Below, one piece after another: positions 9,831 to 17,753 of a stretch of DNA of 64,000 nt; position 1 is the first letter of the stretch; the number at the start of each line of letters is the position of its first letter. Under the pieces are notes generated by a model, which saw nothing but the letters and a program-made list of their open reading frames with translations, ran no database searches and had not been told where the DNA came from. The stretch spans positions 3,035,001 through 3,099,000 of the forward strand of contig JADJPA010000001.1 in assembly GCA_016713505.1 (NCBI GenBank). The letters are read 5' to 3'. This DNA comes from Candidatus Competibacteraceae bacterium. GTDB lineage: Bacteria; Pseudomonadota; Gammaproteobacteria; Competibacterales; Competibacteraceae. The translations under genes were made by a program, and so were the position numbers.

Positions 9831-10040
9831 TCAGGCTGGTGGCGATTCCTCGATCGACCGTTCCAACCGTGCTGGTTTTTCTTTAGGCTGCTTCGGCGTT
9901 TCATCTGGGTCGAAGACGAGCGGGCGGCTGGCGCTCAGGATACTCTTGAGATGACGGTCTTCGAAAGCTTTCAGGAGCGGTAGATGCTTGAGTCGGACGG
10001 CGAGCTCGTATGAGGCAGGGCCGGTTAGCTGGGCGCGCAT
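9831..10040 (-). CDS. small hypothetical protein (69 aa)
   Basis: This 69-residue soluble, charged protein has a strong ribosome site (AGGGGAAAGCGCC before the ATG) and lies 30 bases upstream of the secreted Pro/Ala-rich protein, so the two probably form an operon. Its first 40 residues (ending LKSILSASRP) could form a helical domain and the last 25 are Lys/Glu/Pro-rich. I recognise no family. The good ribosome site and coding-like composition support it, but without homologues it remains tentative. Confidence 0.55.
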   Translation of the reverse strand: MRAQLTGPASYELAVRLKHLPLLKAFEDRHLKSILSASRPLVFDPDETPKQPKEKPARLERSIEESPPA

Positions 10041-10275
10041 GGCGCTTTCCCCTAAATTTTTAGGATAAAAATCAATTGCTGGTGTTTTTTAAAACGCCAT
10101 GGCAGCAGGCCGCGCGATTTCGCCGGATTCTTCGTAACAGCGGGAGCAGCCCGCGCTTTTGGGTCGGGTTGAAAGCGAGCGAACGGCTCAGATCGATGGC
10201 GTGCCATGCGCGTCAGCGGTGGTTGGAGTAAGATGGCTTAGGCAATTTCGCCCTGGATTTCACGTTCCCAGACTC

Positions 10276-11019
10276 ATGAATACGAATGTACGCCGTATCT
10301 TGATCGTCTTGGCCGTCGCTTTACTGGCGGGTTGCGCCACGACCGCCGATCCTTCCCGCGACGTTTCCGATCCCCTTGAAAGCTACAATCGCGCCATGTT
10401 CGCGTTTAATGAAGCGGCGGATAAAGCGGTGTTCAAACCGGTTGCCCAAGCGTATCAAACGGTGCTGCCCGATCCAGTCATCAGCAGCATCGGCAATTTT
10501 TTCAGCAATCTTAACGATGTGGTGGTTCTTGCTAATGATGTGTTGCAACTGAAGCTCCATCAGGCGGTGATGGATAGCGGCCGGATCGTATGCAATACCA
10601 CCTTTGGGGTGCTCGGTTTGTTCGATGTCGCCAGCCGCGTGGAGCTGCCCAAGCATTACGAAGATTTCGGGCAAACGCTCGGGGTTTGGGGGGTTGGTGA
10701 AGGATATTACGTGGTATTGCCGTTTTTGGGGCCAAGCACCGTGCGCGATACGGTGGGTTTCATCGCTGATGCCCTGACCGATCCTCTGGCCTGGGGGACA
10801 GATTCCGATGAGGTGCAGTGGAGTTTGTGGGGCCTGAATTTCGTCAATCAGCGGGCCGCTCTGTTGCGGGTCGAGCGCGCCTTTGCCGATGCCCAGATCG
10901 ATCCTTATTCGTTCCGGCGCAGCGCCTATTTGCAGCAGCGGCGCAATCTGGTTTACGACGGCAATCCGCCCACGCCGGACTTTGATTTCGACGCTGAATC
11001 AGCCAAGCCCGCGCCATGA
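10276..11019 (+). CDS. mlaA: MlaA (VacJ) outer-membrane phospholipid-transport lipoprotein
   Basis: This 247-residue lipoprotein has a signal peptide with lipobox LLAGC (Cys about residue 20), followed by DPLESYNRAMFAFNEAADKA, the hallmark start of the MlaA domain. MlaA forms a ring in the inner leaflet of the outer membrane and passes mislocalised phospholipids to the MlaC shuttle for return to the inner membrane. The ATG at 10276 gives a clean lipoprotein signal; a longer in-frame start at 10159 would spoil it. The gene overlaps the next by ATGA. No other mla genes are visible here, so this copy is separate from any mlaFEDCB operon. Confidence 0.95.
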   Translation: MNTNVRRILIVLAVALLAGCATTADPSRDVSDPLESYNRAMFAFNEAADKAVFKPVAQAYQTVLPDPVISSIGNFFSNLNDVVVLANDVLQLKLHQAVMDSGRIVCNTTFGVLGLFDVASRVELPKHYEDFGQTLGVWGVGEGYYVVLPFLGPSTVRDTVGFIADALTDPLAWGTDSDEVQWSLWGLNFVNQRAALLRVERAFADAQIDPYSFRRSAYLQQRRNLVYDGNPPTPDFDFDAESAKPAP

Positions 11020-11237
11020 CCGCCTCATGGGTCACGCTCACGGTATTCGACGCCCTGTCGTGGGCCGAAATCGCCCGTGGCCGGCTGTTGGCCGAGCAGA
11101 TTCCGTGCGTGCTGGTGGACCGTTCGCTGCTGCAACTAGGTATCGTGGCTGACGGGATCGAACTTCAGGTCGCGTCAGCGGATTTGGCGCGGGCGCAAGA
11201 CGTGCTGAGCACGGATTATTCCGGGGAACTCGACTAG
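11016..11237 (+). CDS. DUF2007 domain protein
   Basis: This 73-residue protein matches the DUF2007 pattern: a short alpha/beta fold beginning with 'VFDALSWAEIARGRLLAEQI' and then LLQLGIVADGIELQV. DUF2007 proteins have been labelled putative signal-transducing proteins, but their role is not established. It overlaps mlaA by four bases (ATGA) and ends 3 bases before the acyltransferase gene, so all three are one operon. Confidence 0.8.
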   Translation: MTASWVTLTVFDALSWAEIARGRLLAEQIPCVLVDRSLLQLGIVADGIELQVASADLARAQDVLSTDYSGELD

Positions 11238-11240
11238 CCC

Positions 11241-12128
11241 ATGAAGCGGCGGTCGTTGCTAGCCGACCTGCTGCGATTGTCGGCACTGTTGCCCTTGCCG
11301 CTCGCGCACGGCATCGGCGCGTGGCTCGGCTGGTTGCTGTGGCTAATTCCCCAAAACGCCCCGCGCAAGCTGAGCGCACGCAATCTCAGCTTGTGTTTTC
11401 CTGAAGCCTCGCCCGCCGAACGCGATGCGTTGCTGCGACAGAATTTGCAAGAAACCGGCAAGCTGCTGTTGGAGCTGGGGCCGCTTTGGCTCTGGCGCGG
11501 CGAGCGCGCATTAGGTCTGGTTCGAGGCTCGGTGGCCGGCGAAGAAGCGCTGGCTGATGCCGTGCGCGAGAAACGGGGCGCGATTTTACTTACGCCGCAT
11601 CTGGGTTCTTGGGAGATGGTCGGTTTGTATTATTCCAGCCGTCATCCGCTGACCATCCTCTATCGACCCAGCCGGCTGGGACTCGACGAACTCAGCCGCC
11701 AGGGGCGTGGCCGGCTGGGCGGCAAGTTGGTGGCGACCGACACCAGCGGCGTGCGAGCCTTGCTGGCCTCGCTGCGCGTCGGTGAGGTGCTCGGTATTCT
11801 GCCCGATCAAGACCCTGGGGAGGAAGGCGGGGTGTTCGCGCCGTTCTTTGGCATTCCCGCCAACACGATGACGCTGGTGTCGCGGCTGGCCTTGAAGTCC
11901 CAAGTGCCGATTTTTTTGACCTGGGCCGAACGCTTGCCGCGCGGTCGAGGGTTCATCCTGCATTTGCGGGTGCTGCCCGAGGTCACCGCCGCTGGATCGC
12001 TTGCGGAGTCGGTGGCGGCGCTGAATCGGGGTGTGGAAGCGGCGGTTCGGTCCTTGCCGACGCAGTATTTATGGTCTTACAAGCGTTTCAAGACCCGGCC
12101 GCCGAGCGCGCCGGAGTTGCTGTATTAG
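11241..12128 (+). CDS. lysophospholipid/lipid A acyltransferase (LpxL/HtrB family)
   Basis: This 295-residue inner-membrane protein has an N-terminal hydrophobic segment (about residues 12-35) and the acyltransferase HX4E motif as HLGSWE near residue 118, followed by DQDPGEEGGVFAPFFG near residue 190. These features mark the LpxL/LpxM family, which adds secondary acyl chains to Kdo-lipid IVA from acyl-ACP; some relatives acylate other lipids. It follows mlaA and the DUF2007 gene. Its 3' end overlaps the convergent waaA gene by 41 bases, so the two genes share their last codons on opposite strands. Confidence 0.88.
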   Translation: MKRRSLLADLLRLSALLPLPLAHGIGAWLGWLLWLIPQNAPRKLSARNLSLCFPEASPAERDALLRQNLQETGKLLLELGPLWLWRGERALGLVRGSVAGEEALADAVREKRGAILLTPHLGSWEMVGLYYSSRHPLTILYRPSRLGLDELSRQGRGRLGGKLVATDTSGVRALLASLRVGEVLGILPDQDPGEEGGVFAPFFGIPANTMTLVSRLALKSQVPIFLTWAERLPRGRGFILHLRVLPEVTAAGSLAESVAALNRGVEAAVRSLPTQYLWSYKRFKTRPPSAPELLY

Positions 12129-13416
12129 AAAGTAACCGCTCGATGTGGCCCATTAACGCCGCCAATGCGCCGCGATGGCGCTCTACGGTGTCCCGCCCGC
12201 GCTGGCCGGCGGCTCGCTGCAAGCGAGGGTCGGCTAATAACCGATCCACGATGGCCGCTAGAGCCGCCGCGTCGTTGACCTGCCAAGCGGCCTGCGCCGC
12301 CAGCAGTCGCTGACCGGCCTCGGTGAAGTTGAACATGTGAGGGCCGAACAGTACCGGCAAGCCTAGCAAGGCCGGTTCCAACACGTTATGGCCGCCCGTG
12401 GGGACTAGACTACCGCCGACGAACGCGATGTCGGCGGCGGCGTAGAACAGCAACAATTCGCCCATGCTGTCGCCGAGGAAGACGGCGGTATCCGGGCTAC
12501 AAGATTGTCGTTCGCTGCGTCGTACCACCTTGAAGCCGTGTTGCCGGCCCAAGGCCGCCACGCCGTCGAACCGTTCCGGGTGGCGCGGCACCAACAGCAG
12601 CAGCAAGTCCGGCCGGCGGCGGCGGATCGTAGCAAACGCGGTCAAAATCTGCTCGTCTTCACCGGCATGAGTGCTGGCGGCGATCCAGACCCATCGGTTT
12701 GCGCCCAACAGTTCTTGCCGTAGCGCCCGCCCCTGCGCGGCCAACTCATCGGGCAACGTCAAGTCATATTTGAGATTGCCGATCACCTGCACGCGCGGCG
12801 CGCCCAGCGCGCGAAAACGCGCCGCGTCGGCCTCGGCTTGCGCCGCGATCAGCGTGACCTCGCGCAGCATAGCGACGATCAATCGACCGAGCCGCGCATA
12901 GCCGCGCGCCGAGCGCTCCGACAGTCGGGCGTTGGCGACAAGCACCGGCACGTCGCCGACGGCGCAATGGTGAAGCACGTTGGGCCACAATTCGGTCTCC
13001 ATGATCACCGCCAACCGCGGCCGGCTTCGCTGTAAAAAGCGCCGCACCGCCCCCGGCAGATCGTAAGGGGCATAAGCATGGTAAACGTGAGCGCCCAGCG
13101 CCTCTCGTACTTGACGGGAGCCGGTCAGCGTCGTGGTGGTCACCAGCAGCGGCGTTTCGGGATAGCGAGCCTGCAAGGCCCGGATCAAGGGCAAGGCGGC
13201 GCGGGTTTCTCCCACCGAGACGGCATGAACCCACAGGCAGCCGCAGGGTGGTAGGGATGGGATGAAGCCCAGCCGTTCGCCCCAGCGCCGCCGGTGGTCG
13301 CGGTCGCGCCGTCCCCGCCAGTACAGTCGCAGCAACGCCAGCGGCAACACCAAATAAATCAGGCCGGTGTAAAGCCCGCGCAGGATGCGGCCCCATCGGT
13401 CGGGCGTTCGGTTCAT
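12088..13416 (-). CDS. waaA: 3-deoxy-D-manno-octulosonic acid (Kdo) transferase
   Basis: This 442-residue GT30 enzyme transfers Kdo from CMP-Kdo to lipid IVA at the inner membrane. It has an N-terminal membrane helix (about 14-30, GLIYLVLPLALLRLYW) followed by the family pattern RRWGERLGF and WVHAVSVGE. C-terminal nucleotide-sugar motifs include GGSLVPTGGHNVLEP near residue 335. It starts one base after the cysZ stop, so the two are probably co-transcribed. Its 3' end overlaps the convergent acyltransferase gene. Two lipid A/LPS steps encoded tail to tail fit one envelope-assembly locus. Confidence 0.96.
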   Translation of the reverse strand: MNRTPDRWGRILRGLYTGLIYLVLPLALLRLYWRGRRDRDHRRRWGERLGFIPSLPPCGCLWVHAVSVGETRAALPLIRALQARYPETPLLVTTTTLTGSRQVREALGAHVYHAYAPYDLPGAVRRFLQRSRPRLAVIMETELWPNVLHHCAVGDVPVLVANARLSERSARGYARLGRLIVAMLREVTLIAAQAEADAARFRALGAPRVQVIGNLKYDLTLPDELAAQGRALRQELLGANRWVWIAASTHAGEDEQILTAFATIRRRRPDLLLLLVPRHPERFDGVAALGRQHGFKVVRRSERQSCSPDTAVFLGDSMGELLLFYAAADIAFVGGSLVPTGGHNVLEPALLGLPVLFGPHMFNFTEAGQRLLAAQAAWQVNDAAALAAIVDRLLADPRLQRAAGQRGRDTVERHRGALAALMGHIERLLSNTATPARSAAGS

Positions 13417-13417
13417 C

Positions 13418-14155
13418 TCATCGGGGGTCCGCCAGCTCCTGATTCCACAGCAAGGTGGCGCCGATCACCGCCGCTGGCATCGCCAGGAAATTGACTATCG
13501 GTATTGAAGTCAGAAGTAGCGTCATGCCCCCAAAACCCAAGGCCAGCGGCCAATGCCGGCGCAGTAACTGACGCTGTTCTCGGAATTTCAAGCCACGGTT
13601 GCCGAGAGGGTAGTCGGCGTATTGCAACGCCAGCATCCAGGAAATAAAACCTGCCCACAGCACCGGCGCGGCGGCGTTGATCGCCGGCACGAACGAGACG
13701 ATCAGCAGCGGAATCGCCCAGCCCGCGAAATAAAGTAGCCGGCGTAATTCCGTGAAAGGGATAGCCAAAAAATCCCGCCACGTCGTAGCGGCCGAAGGCC
13801 GTGGGGTAGCACTCTGCGCCGCCAGGATTTTTTCGACGCGATCGGCCAACAAGCTGTTAAACGGCGAACCGATGAGGTTGGCTACCAAGGTAAAGCTATA
13901 GAAGACCACCACCAAGGCGGTCAGGATGAATAATGGCCACAACAGCCAATGCAGCCAGTCCAACCACGTCGGCAACCAGTTTAGCAACGCTTGATCGAGC
14001 CGCTGCAATTGATTGACGCCAAACCAGATTCCAATAGAGAACAACACCGTATTGATCAACAGCGGAACCGCCACAAAGCCGCGCAAACCCGCCCTTGGCA
14101 GCCAGCGCAAGCCCGTCAGCACATAACCGGCGCCGTCGGCGAAAGAAAGACTCAT
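13418..14155 (-). CDS. cysZ: CysZ-like sulfate permease (EI24 domain)
   Basis: This 245-residue membrane protein of the EI24/CysZ family has about four to six long hydrophobic segments, first near residues 20-45 and 55-85. The MSLSFADGAGYVLTGLRWLP start resembles CysZ, a sulfate channel feeding cysteine synthesis. I start at 14155 with AGAGG upstream; an extension to 14203 has no family support. It lies directly before waaA with one base between. Sulfate transport itself is family knowledge, since no other cys genes are present. Confidence 0.85.
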   Translation of the reverse strand: MSLSFADGAGYVLTGLRWLPRAGLRGFVAVPLLINTVLFSIGIWFGVNQLQRLDQALLNWLPTWLDWLHWLLWPLFILTALVVVFYSFTLVANLIGSPFNSLLADRVEKILAAQSATPRPSAATTWRDFLAIPFTELRRLLYFAGWAIPLLIVSFVPAINAAAPVLWAGFISWMLALQYADYPLGNRGLKFREQRQLLRRHWPLALGFGGMTLLLTSIPIVNFLAMPAAVIGATLLWNQELADPR

Positions 14156-14634
14156 GAACGATGGGTACCTCTGCTGCGATGGTTGCCTTTGAGGGCGGAA
14201 CACGGCATTCGTTTCAAATCGCGCTGATCTACGATACTATTTGAAGGGTCAATCAAGCTGCCCCGAGTCCGAGCGGCGCATTATATAATCATATCGCTGC
14301 GGTTCCGACCGCCCCAGGGATTGAGCCGAAGGCTTGCCATCCTGTTTGCGGTCGCCGCCCCATCGCGGAATATGGCGATTCATAACGCTTACTCGATTAC
14401 CGACATTCCTTTATTGTCTTTCAGGTCCGTTTTGCCCTTGGCGGTGATAAAGCCTTGCGCTTTCCGCTCGCCGGTGTCTTGCGCCGGATTAATGGAATGC
14501 GCGCGCGCGCCTGCGTTTTTCGAGCCTGATTCGGTCGACAGCGCTCTCCCACACTTCGGGCACGCGCCGCAAGCGCGCGGTCGGAGCCGCATCACCCACA
14601 AATGTGTCATCTCAAACGTCGAAGGAGCACAAGC
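14156..14634. other. intergenic region between cysZ and the malate dehydrogenase gene
   Basis: This 479-base region separates the divergent cysZ and malate dehydrogenase genes. It holds an AT-rich stretch near 14278-14292 (CATTATATAATCATAT) that could contain promoter elements, and GC-rich sequence nearer the mdh gene with a GCGCGCGCGC run near 14502. A minus-strand frame of 84 codons overlaps the mdh start but has no ribosome site or recognisable family. I see no RNA gene. Confidence 0.5.
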
Positions 14635-15621
14635 ATGAAACAACCTGTTCGCGTCGTCATTACCGGTGCCGCTGGCAACATTGGCTACGCCATGGCGTTT
14701 CGGATCGCCTCAGGCAGCATGTTGGGTCCCGATCAGCCAGTGATCTTGCAATTATTGGAAATCACTCCGGCACTGCAAGCCCTGCAAGGCGTGGTGATGG
14801 AACTGAACGATTGCGCTTTTCCCCTGCTGGCCGGCGTGGTCGCCACCGACGATCTGAAAACAGCGTTCAAAGACACCAACTTCGCCATGTTGGTCGGCGC
14901 GCGCCCGCGCGGTCCCGGCATGGAGCGCAAGGATCTACTGACCGCTAACGGCGCCATTTTCGGGCCGCAAGGCAAGGCGCTGAACGATCATGCCGCCCGC
15001 GATGTTCGGGTGCTGGTGGTCGGCAATCCAGCCAACACCAACTCACTGATCGCCGCCAGTAACGCCCCCGATCTGAACCGCCGCCAATTCCATGCGATGA
15101 CCCGGCTAGATCACAACCGCGCGCTGAGCCAGTTGGCTGAAAAAGCCGGCTCGCACGTCAACGACATCAAGAAAATGACCATTTGGGGCAACCATTCCTC
15201 GACCCAGTATCCCGATATCGGCCAATGCACCGTCAAGGGCAAGGCCGCTACTTCGTTGGTGGATCAAGGCTGGTATCGGAATACCTTCATTCCGGACGTG
15301 CAGCAGCGCGGCGCGGCGATCATCAAGGCGCGCGGCGCGTCCTCGGCCGCCTCCGCCGCCTCTTCGGCCATCGATCACATGCGCGATTGGGCGCTCGGTA
15401 CGCCGGAGGGGGATTGGGTCAGCATGTCGGTGCCATCGGACGGTTCCTACGGCATCGGCGAGGGCGTGATCTATTCGTATCCTTGCGTTTGCAAAAATGG
15501 CAACTATGAAATCGTGCAGGGCTTGCCGATCGACGAGTTCAGCCGCGAGAAGATGAAAGCGACCGAGCAGGAGCTGCGCGAGGAACGCGCCAGCATCGAA
15601 GACCTTTTGAAGGCTAAATAA
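14635..15621 (+). CDS. mdh: malate dehydrogenase (NAD-dependent)
   Basis: This 328-residue enzyme interconverts malate and oxaloacetate in the TCA cycle. It carries the nucleotide-binding GAAGNIGYAMAFRIASG near the N-terminus, the substrate-binding RPRGPGMERKDLL loop and the catalytic IWGNHSSTQYPD histidine region. The form is that of the 'cytosolic-like' MDH common in proteobacteria outside the enterics. GAAGGAG lies before the ATG; the in-frame upstream start at 14602 has no ribosome site. A GC-rich hairpin follows the stop. The next gene, propionate-CoA ligase, has its own upstream sequence. Confidence 0.96.
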   Translation: MKQPVRVVITGAAGNIGYAMAFRIASGSMLGPDQPVILQLLEITPALQALQGVVMELNDCAFPLLAGVVATDDLKTAFKDTNFAMLVGARPRGPGMERKDLLTANGAIFGPQGKALNDHAARDVRVLVVGNPANTNSLIAASNAPDLNRRQFHAMTRLDHNRALSQLAEKAGSHVNDIKKMTIWGNHSSTQYPDIGQCTVKGKAATSLVDQGWYRNTFIPDVQQRGAAIIKARGASSAASAASSAIDHMRDWALGTPEGDWVSMSVPSDGSYGIGEGVIYSYPCVCKNGNYEIVQGLPIDEFSREKMKATEQELREERASIEDLLKAK

Positions 15622-15633
15622 ATCGTTTGAAAC

Positions 15634-15660
15634 TGCCCCCGCCCGCGTAGCGGGGGCGGC
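15634..15660 (+). terminator. GC-rich hairpin after malate dehydrogenase
   Basis: GCCCCCGC and GCGGGGGC form a perfect stem around a short loop just after the mdh stop. It lacks a strong T-run (CGTGCAGAAAAATTC follows), so it may act as a weak terminator or as a 3' end stabiliser. Confidence 0.55.
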
Positions 15661-15699
15661 GTGCAGAAAAATTCTGATCGGACAACTACACTTTTACGA

Positions 15700-15716
15700 C
15701 GATATTCAAAATATCG
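15700..15716. promoter_or_regulatory. inverted repeat upstream of propionate-CoA ligase
   Basis: CGATATT-CAA-AATATCG is a perfect 7+7 inverted repeat, in an otherwise GC-rich region, ending 34 bases before the start codon. Its symmetry suits a dimeric regulator's operator or a small hairpin in the leader. No regulator gene adjoins it. Confidence 0.4.
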
Positions 15717-15750
15717 CTTAAATCTCTAACCGCCGAACTGGAGGCCATGC

Positions 15751-17646
15751 ATGACCACCCACGAAGAGTTTCATCGCCGCTCCATCGACGACCCAGAAGG
15801 TTTCTGGGGCGAAGAGGCCAAGAGAATTCATTGGCACAAACCGCCCCAGAAAATTCTGGACTATTCCAAGCCCCCCTTTACCAAGTGGTTCGTCGGCGGT
15901 GAAACCAATCTTTGCTACAACGCCGTCGACCGGCATTTGAAAGATCGCCCCGACCAACCGGCACTGGTTTATATCTCCACTGAAGTCAACGAGACCAAGG
16001 TTTTCACCTACCGGGAACTGTACCGCGAAGTAAACCGCTGCGCGGCCGTGCTGCAAGAGTTGGGCGTGAAAAAAGGCGATCGAGTGATCGTCTACATGCC
16101 GATGATCGCCGAGGCCACTATCGCCATGCTGGCCTGCGTGCGGCTGGGGGCGATTCACTCGGTGGTGTTCGGCGGTTTCGCCTCCGCCAACCTCGCGGTG
16201 CGCATCGACGACGCCAAACCCAAGCTGATGATCACCTCCGACGCCGGCATGCGCGGCGGCAAGCCGGTGCCCTACAAGCATCTGGTGGACGAATCCGTCC
16301 GCCTGTCCAAATTCCCGCCAGAAAAGGTGCTGATCTGCAACCGGGGTCTGGACAAGGGCATGAAGCTGGTCGAAGGCCGCGACGTGGACTACGCTACCTT
16401 GCGCGCCAAGCACATGGACGCCGAAGTGCCCGTGGCCTGGCTGGAATCCAACGAGCCGAGCTACATTCTCTACACCTCCGGTACCACCGGCATCCCCAAG
16501 GGCGTGCAGCGCGACACCGGCGGTTACACCGTGGCGCTGGCCGCCACCATGCAGCATCTGTATTGCTGCTATCCCGGCGAGGCGATGTTCGCCACCTCCG
16601 ACATCGGTTGGGTGGTCGGCCACTCCTATATCGTTTACGCCCCGCTGATCGTCGGCGTGACCACGATCATGTACGAAGGCTTGCCCACCAACCCCGATCC
16701 GGGCATCTGGTGGAAGATCGTGCAGGATTACCAGGTCACCTCCATGTTCTCCTCGCCGACCGCCGTGCGCGTGCTGAAGTCGCAAGATCCCAAGTACATG
16801 AAGATGTACGATCTATCGACCTTGCGCTATCTGTTCCTGGCCGGCGAGCCGCTGGACGAGCCGACCTCGCGCTGGATCAACGACGGCTTGGCCCGCCCGG
16901 TGCTGGATCACTACTGGCAGACCGAAACCGGTTGGCCGATGCTGACCTATCTGCCCGGCGTGGACTTGAAACCCAACCGTTTCGGCTCGCCCGGACTGCC
17001 CAACTTCGGCTACAACATCAAAGTCATCAGCGAAGGCACCGGAGAGGAAGTGGGCGCGGGTGAAAAGGGCGTGCTGGTGGTGGTGCCGCCGCTGCCGCCG
17101 GGCAACCTGTCCACGGTGTGGGGCGACGACGAGCGCTTCGTCAAGAGCTATTTCACCGCCTTTAAGGAAATGGTGTACAGCTCCTTCGACTGGGCGGTGC
17201 GCGATGAGGACGGCTACTACTTCATCATGGGCCGCACCGACGACGTGATCAACGTCGCCGGCCACCGCTTGGGCACCCGCGAAATCGAGGAAGCCATCCA
17301 AAACCACCCGGCCATCGCCGAAGTGGCGGTCATCGGCGTGGCCGACAAGCTCAAGGGGCAAGTGCCGGTCGGCTTCGCCCGCTTGAAAGATCCGAGCCAA
17401 TTGGGCGCGGAGGGTGCGGCCGAGAAGCTGGAGAAGGAAGTCATCGGCAAGGTGCAAGAGATTCTGGGCGCGGTCGCCAAGCCGCACCGGGTCCATTTCG
17501 TCACCGCCCTGCCCAAGACCCGCTCCGGCAAGCTGCTGCGGCGTTCGATTCAGGCGCTGGCCGAAGGCCGCGATCCGGGCGATCTGTCCACCTTGGACGA
17601 TCCGAACTCGCTAGAAGAAGTCAAGCGGGCGGTCGGGCAAGCCTGA
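15751..17646 (+). CDS. prpE: propionate-CoA ligase (PrpE-type acyl-CoA synthetase)
   Basis: This 631-residue adenylate-forming enzyme activates a short acid to its CoA thioester. It has the P-loop YTSGTTGIPKG, the hinge region GRTDDVINVAGHRLGTREIEE (starting near residue 493) and the C-terminal PKTRSGKLLRR whose lysine is the usual acetylation target. The segment GVQRDTGGYTVALAATMQHL is typical of PrpE rather than acetyl-CoA synthetase. An ATG with GGAGG upstream (CTGGAGGCCATGC) defines the start. No prpBCD genes lie nearby, so the propionyl-CoA may enter another route such as methylmalonyl-CoA or storage polymer synthesis. Confidence 0.9.
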   Translation: MTTHEEFHRRSIDDPEGFWGEEAKRIHWHKPPQKILDYSKPPFTKWFVGGETNLCYNAVDRHLKDRPDQPALVYISTEVNETKVFTYRELYREVNRCAAVLQELGVKKGDRVIVYMPMIAEATIAMLACVRLGAIHSVVFGGFASANLAVRIDDAKPKLMITSDAGMRGGKPVPYKHLVDESVRLSKFPPEKVLICNRGLDKGMKLVEGRDVDYATLRAKHMDAEVPVAWLESNEPSYILYTSGTTGIPKGVQRDTGGYTVALAATMQHLYCCYPGEAMFATSDIGWVVGHSYIVYAPLIVGVTTIMYEGLPTNPDPGIWWKIVQDYQVTSMFSSPTAVRVLKSQDPKYMKMYDLSTLRYLFLAGEPLDEPTSRWINDGLARPVLDHYWQTETGWPMLTYLPGVDLKPNRFGSPGLPNFGYNIKVISEGTGEEVGAGEKGVLVVVPPLPPGNLSTVWGDDERFVKSYFTAFKEMVYSSFDWAVRDEDGYYFIMGRTDDVINVAGHRLGTREIEEAIQNHPAIAEVAVIGVADKLKGQVPVGFARLKDPSQLGAEGAAEKLEKEVIGKVQEILGAVAKPHRVHFVTALPKTRSGKLLRRSIQALAEGRDPGDLSTLDDPNSLEEVKRAVGQA

Positions 17647-17708
17647 TCTTTTCGACCGTCGCCCGCCCGTGGCTTACGCGGCGAGCGGCGGTAATCGAGG
17701 TTTAGCGG

Positions 17709-17734
17709 AACCCTTCCTCTGATGAGGAAGGGTT
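17709..17734. terminator. rho-independent terminator after prpE
   Basis: AACCCTTCCTC and GAGGAAGGGTT pair perfectly around a short loop and are followed by TCTTTTT. It ends prpE transcription and lies 20 bases before the convergent acyl-CoA ligase gene's 3' end, so it may serve both strands. Confidence 0.88.
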
Positions 17735-17753
17735 TCTTTTTGAGTGGTATCGC

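Noticed and set aside
14389..14643. 84-codon minus-strand frame with a CGACPKCG zinc-like motif upstream of mdh
   Set aside because: No ribosome site, begins inside the mdh start region and the motif sits in a GC-biased run that can give such patterns by chance.
15718..16785. 355-codon minus-strand frame opposite prpE
   Set aside because: His/Gly/Val-rich shadow of a strongly conserved acyl-CoA synthetase; no start signal or family.
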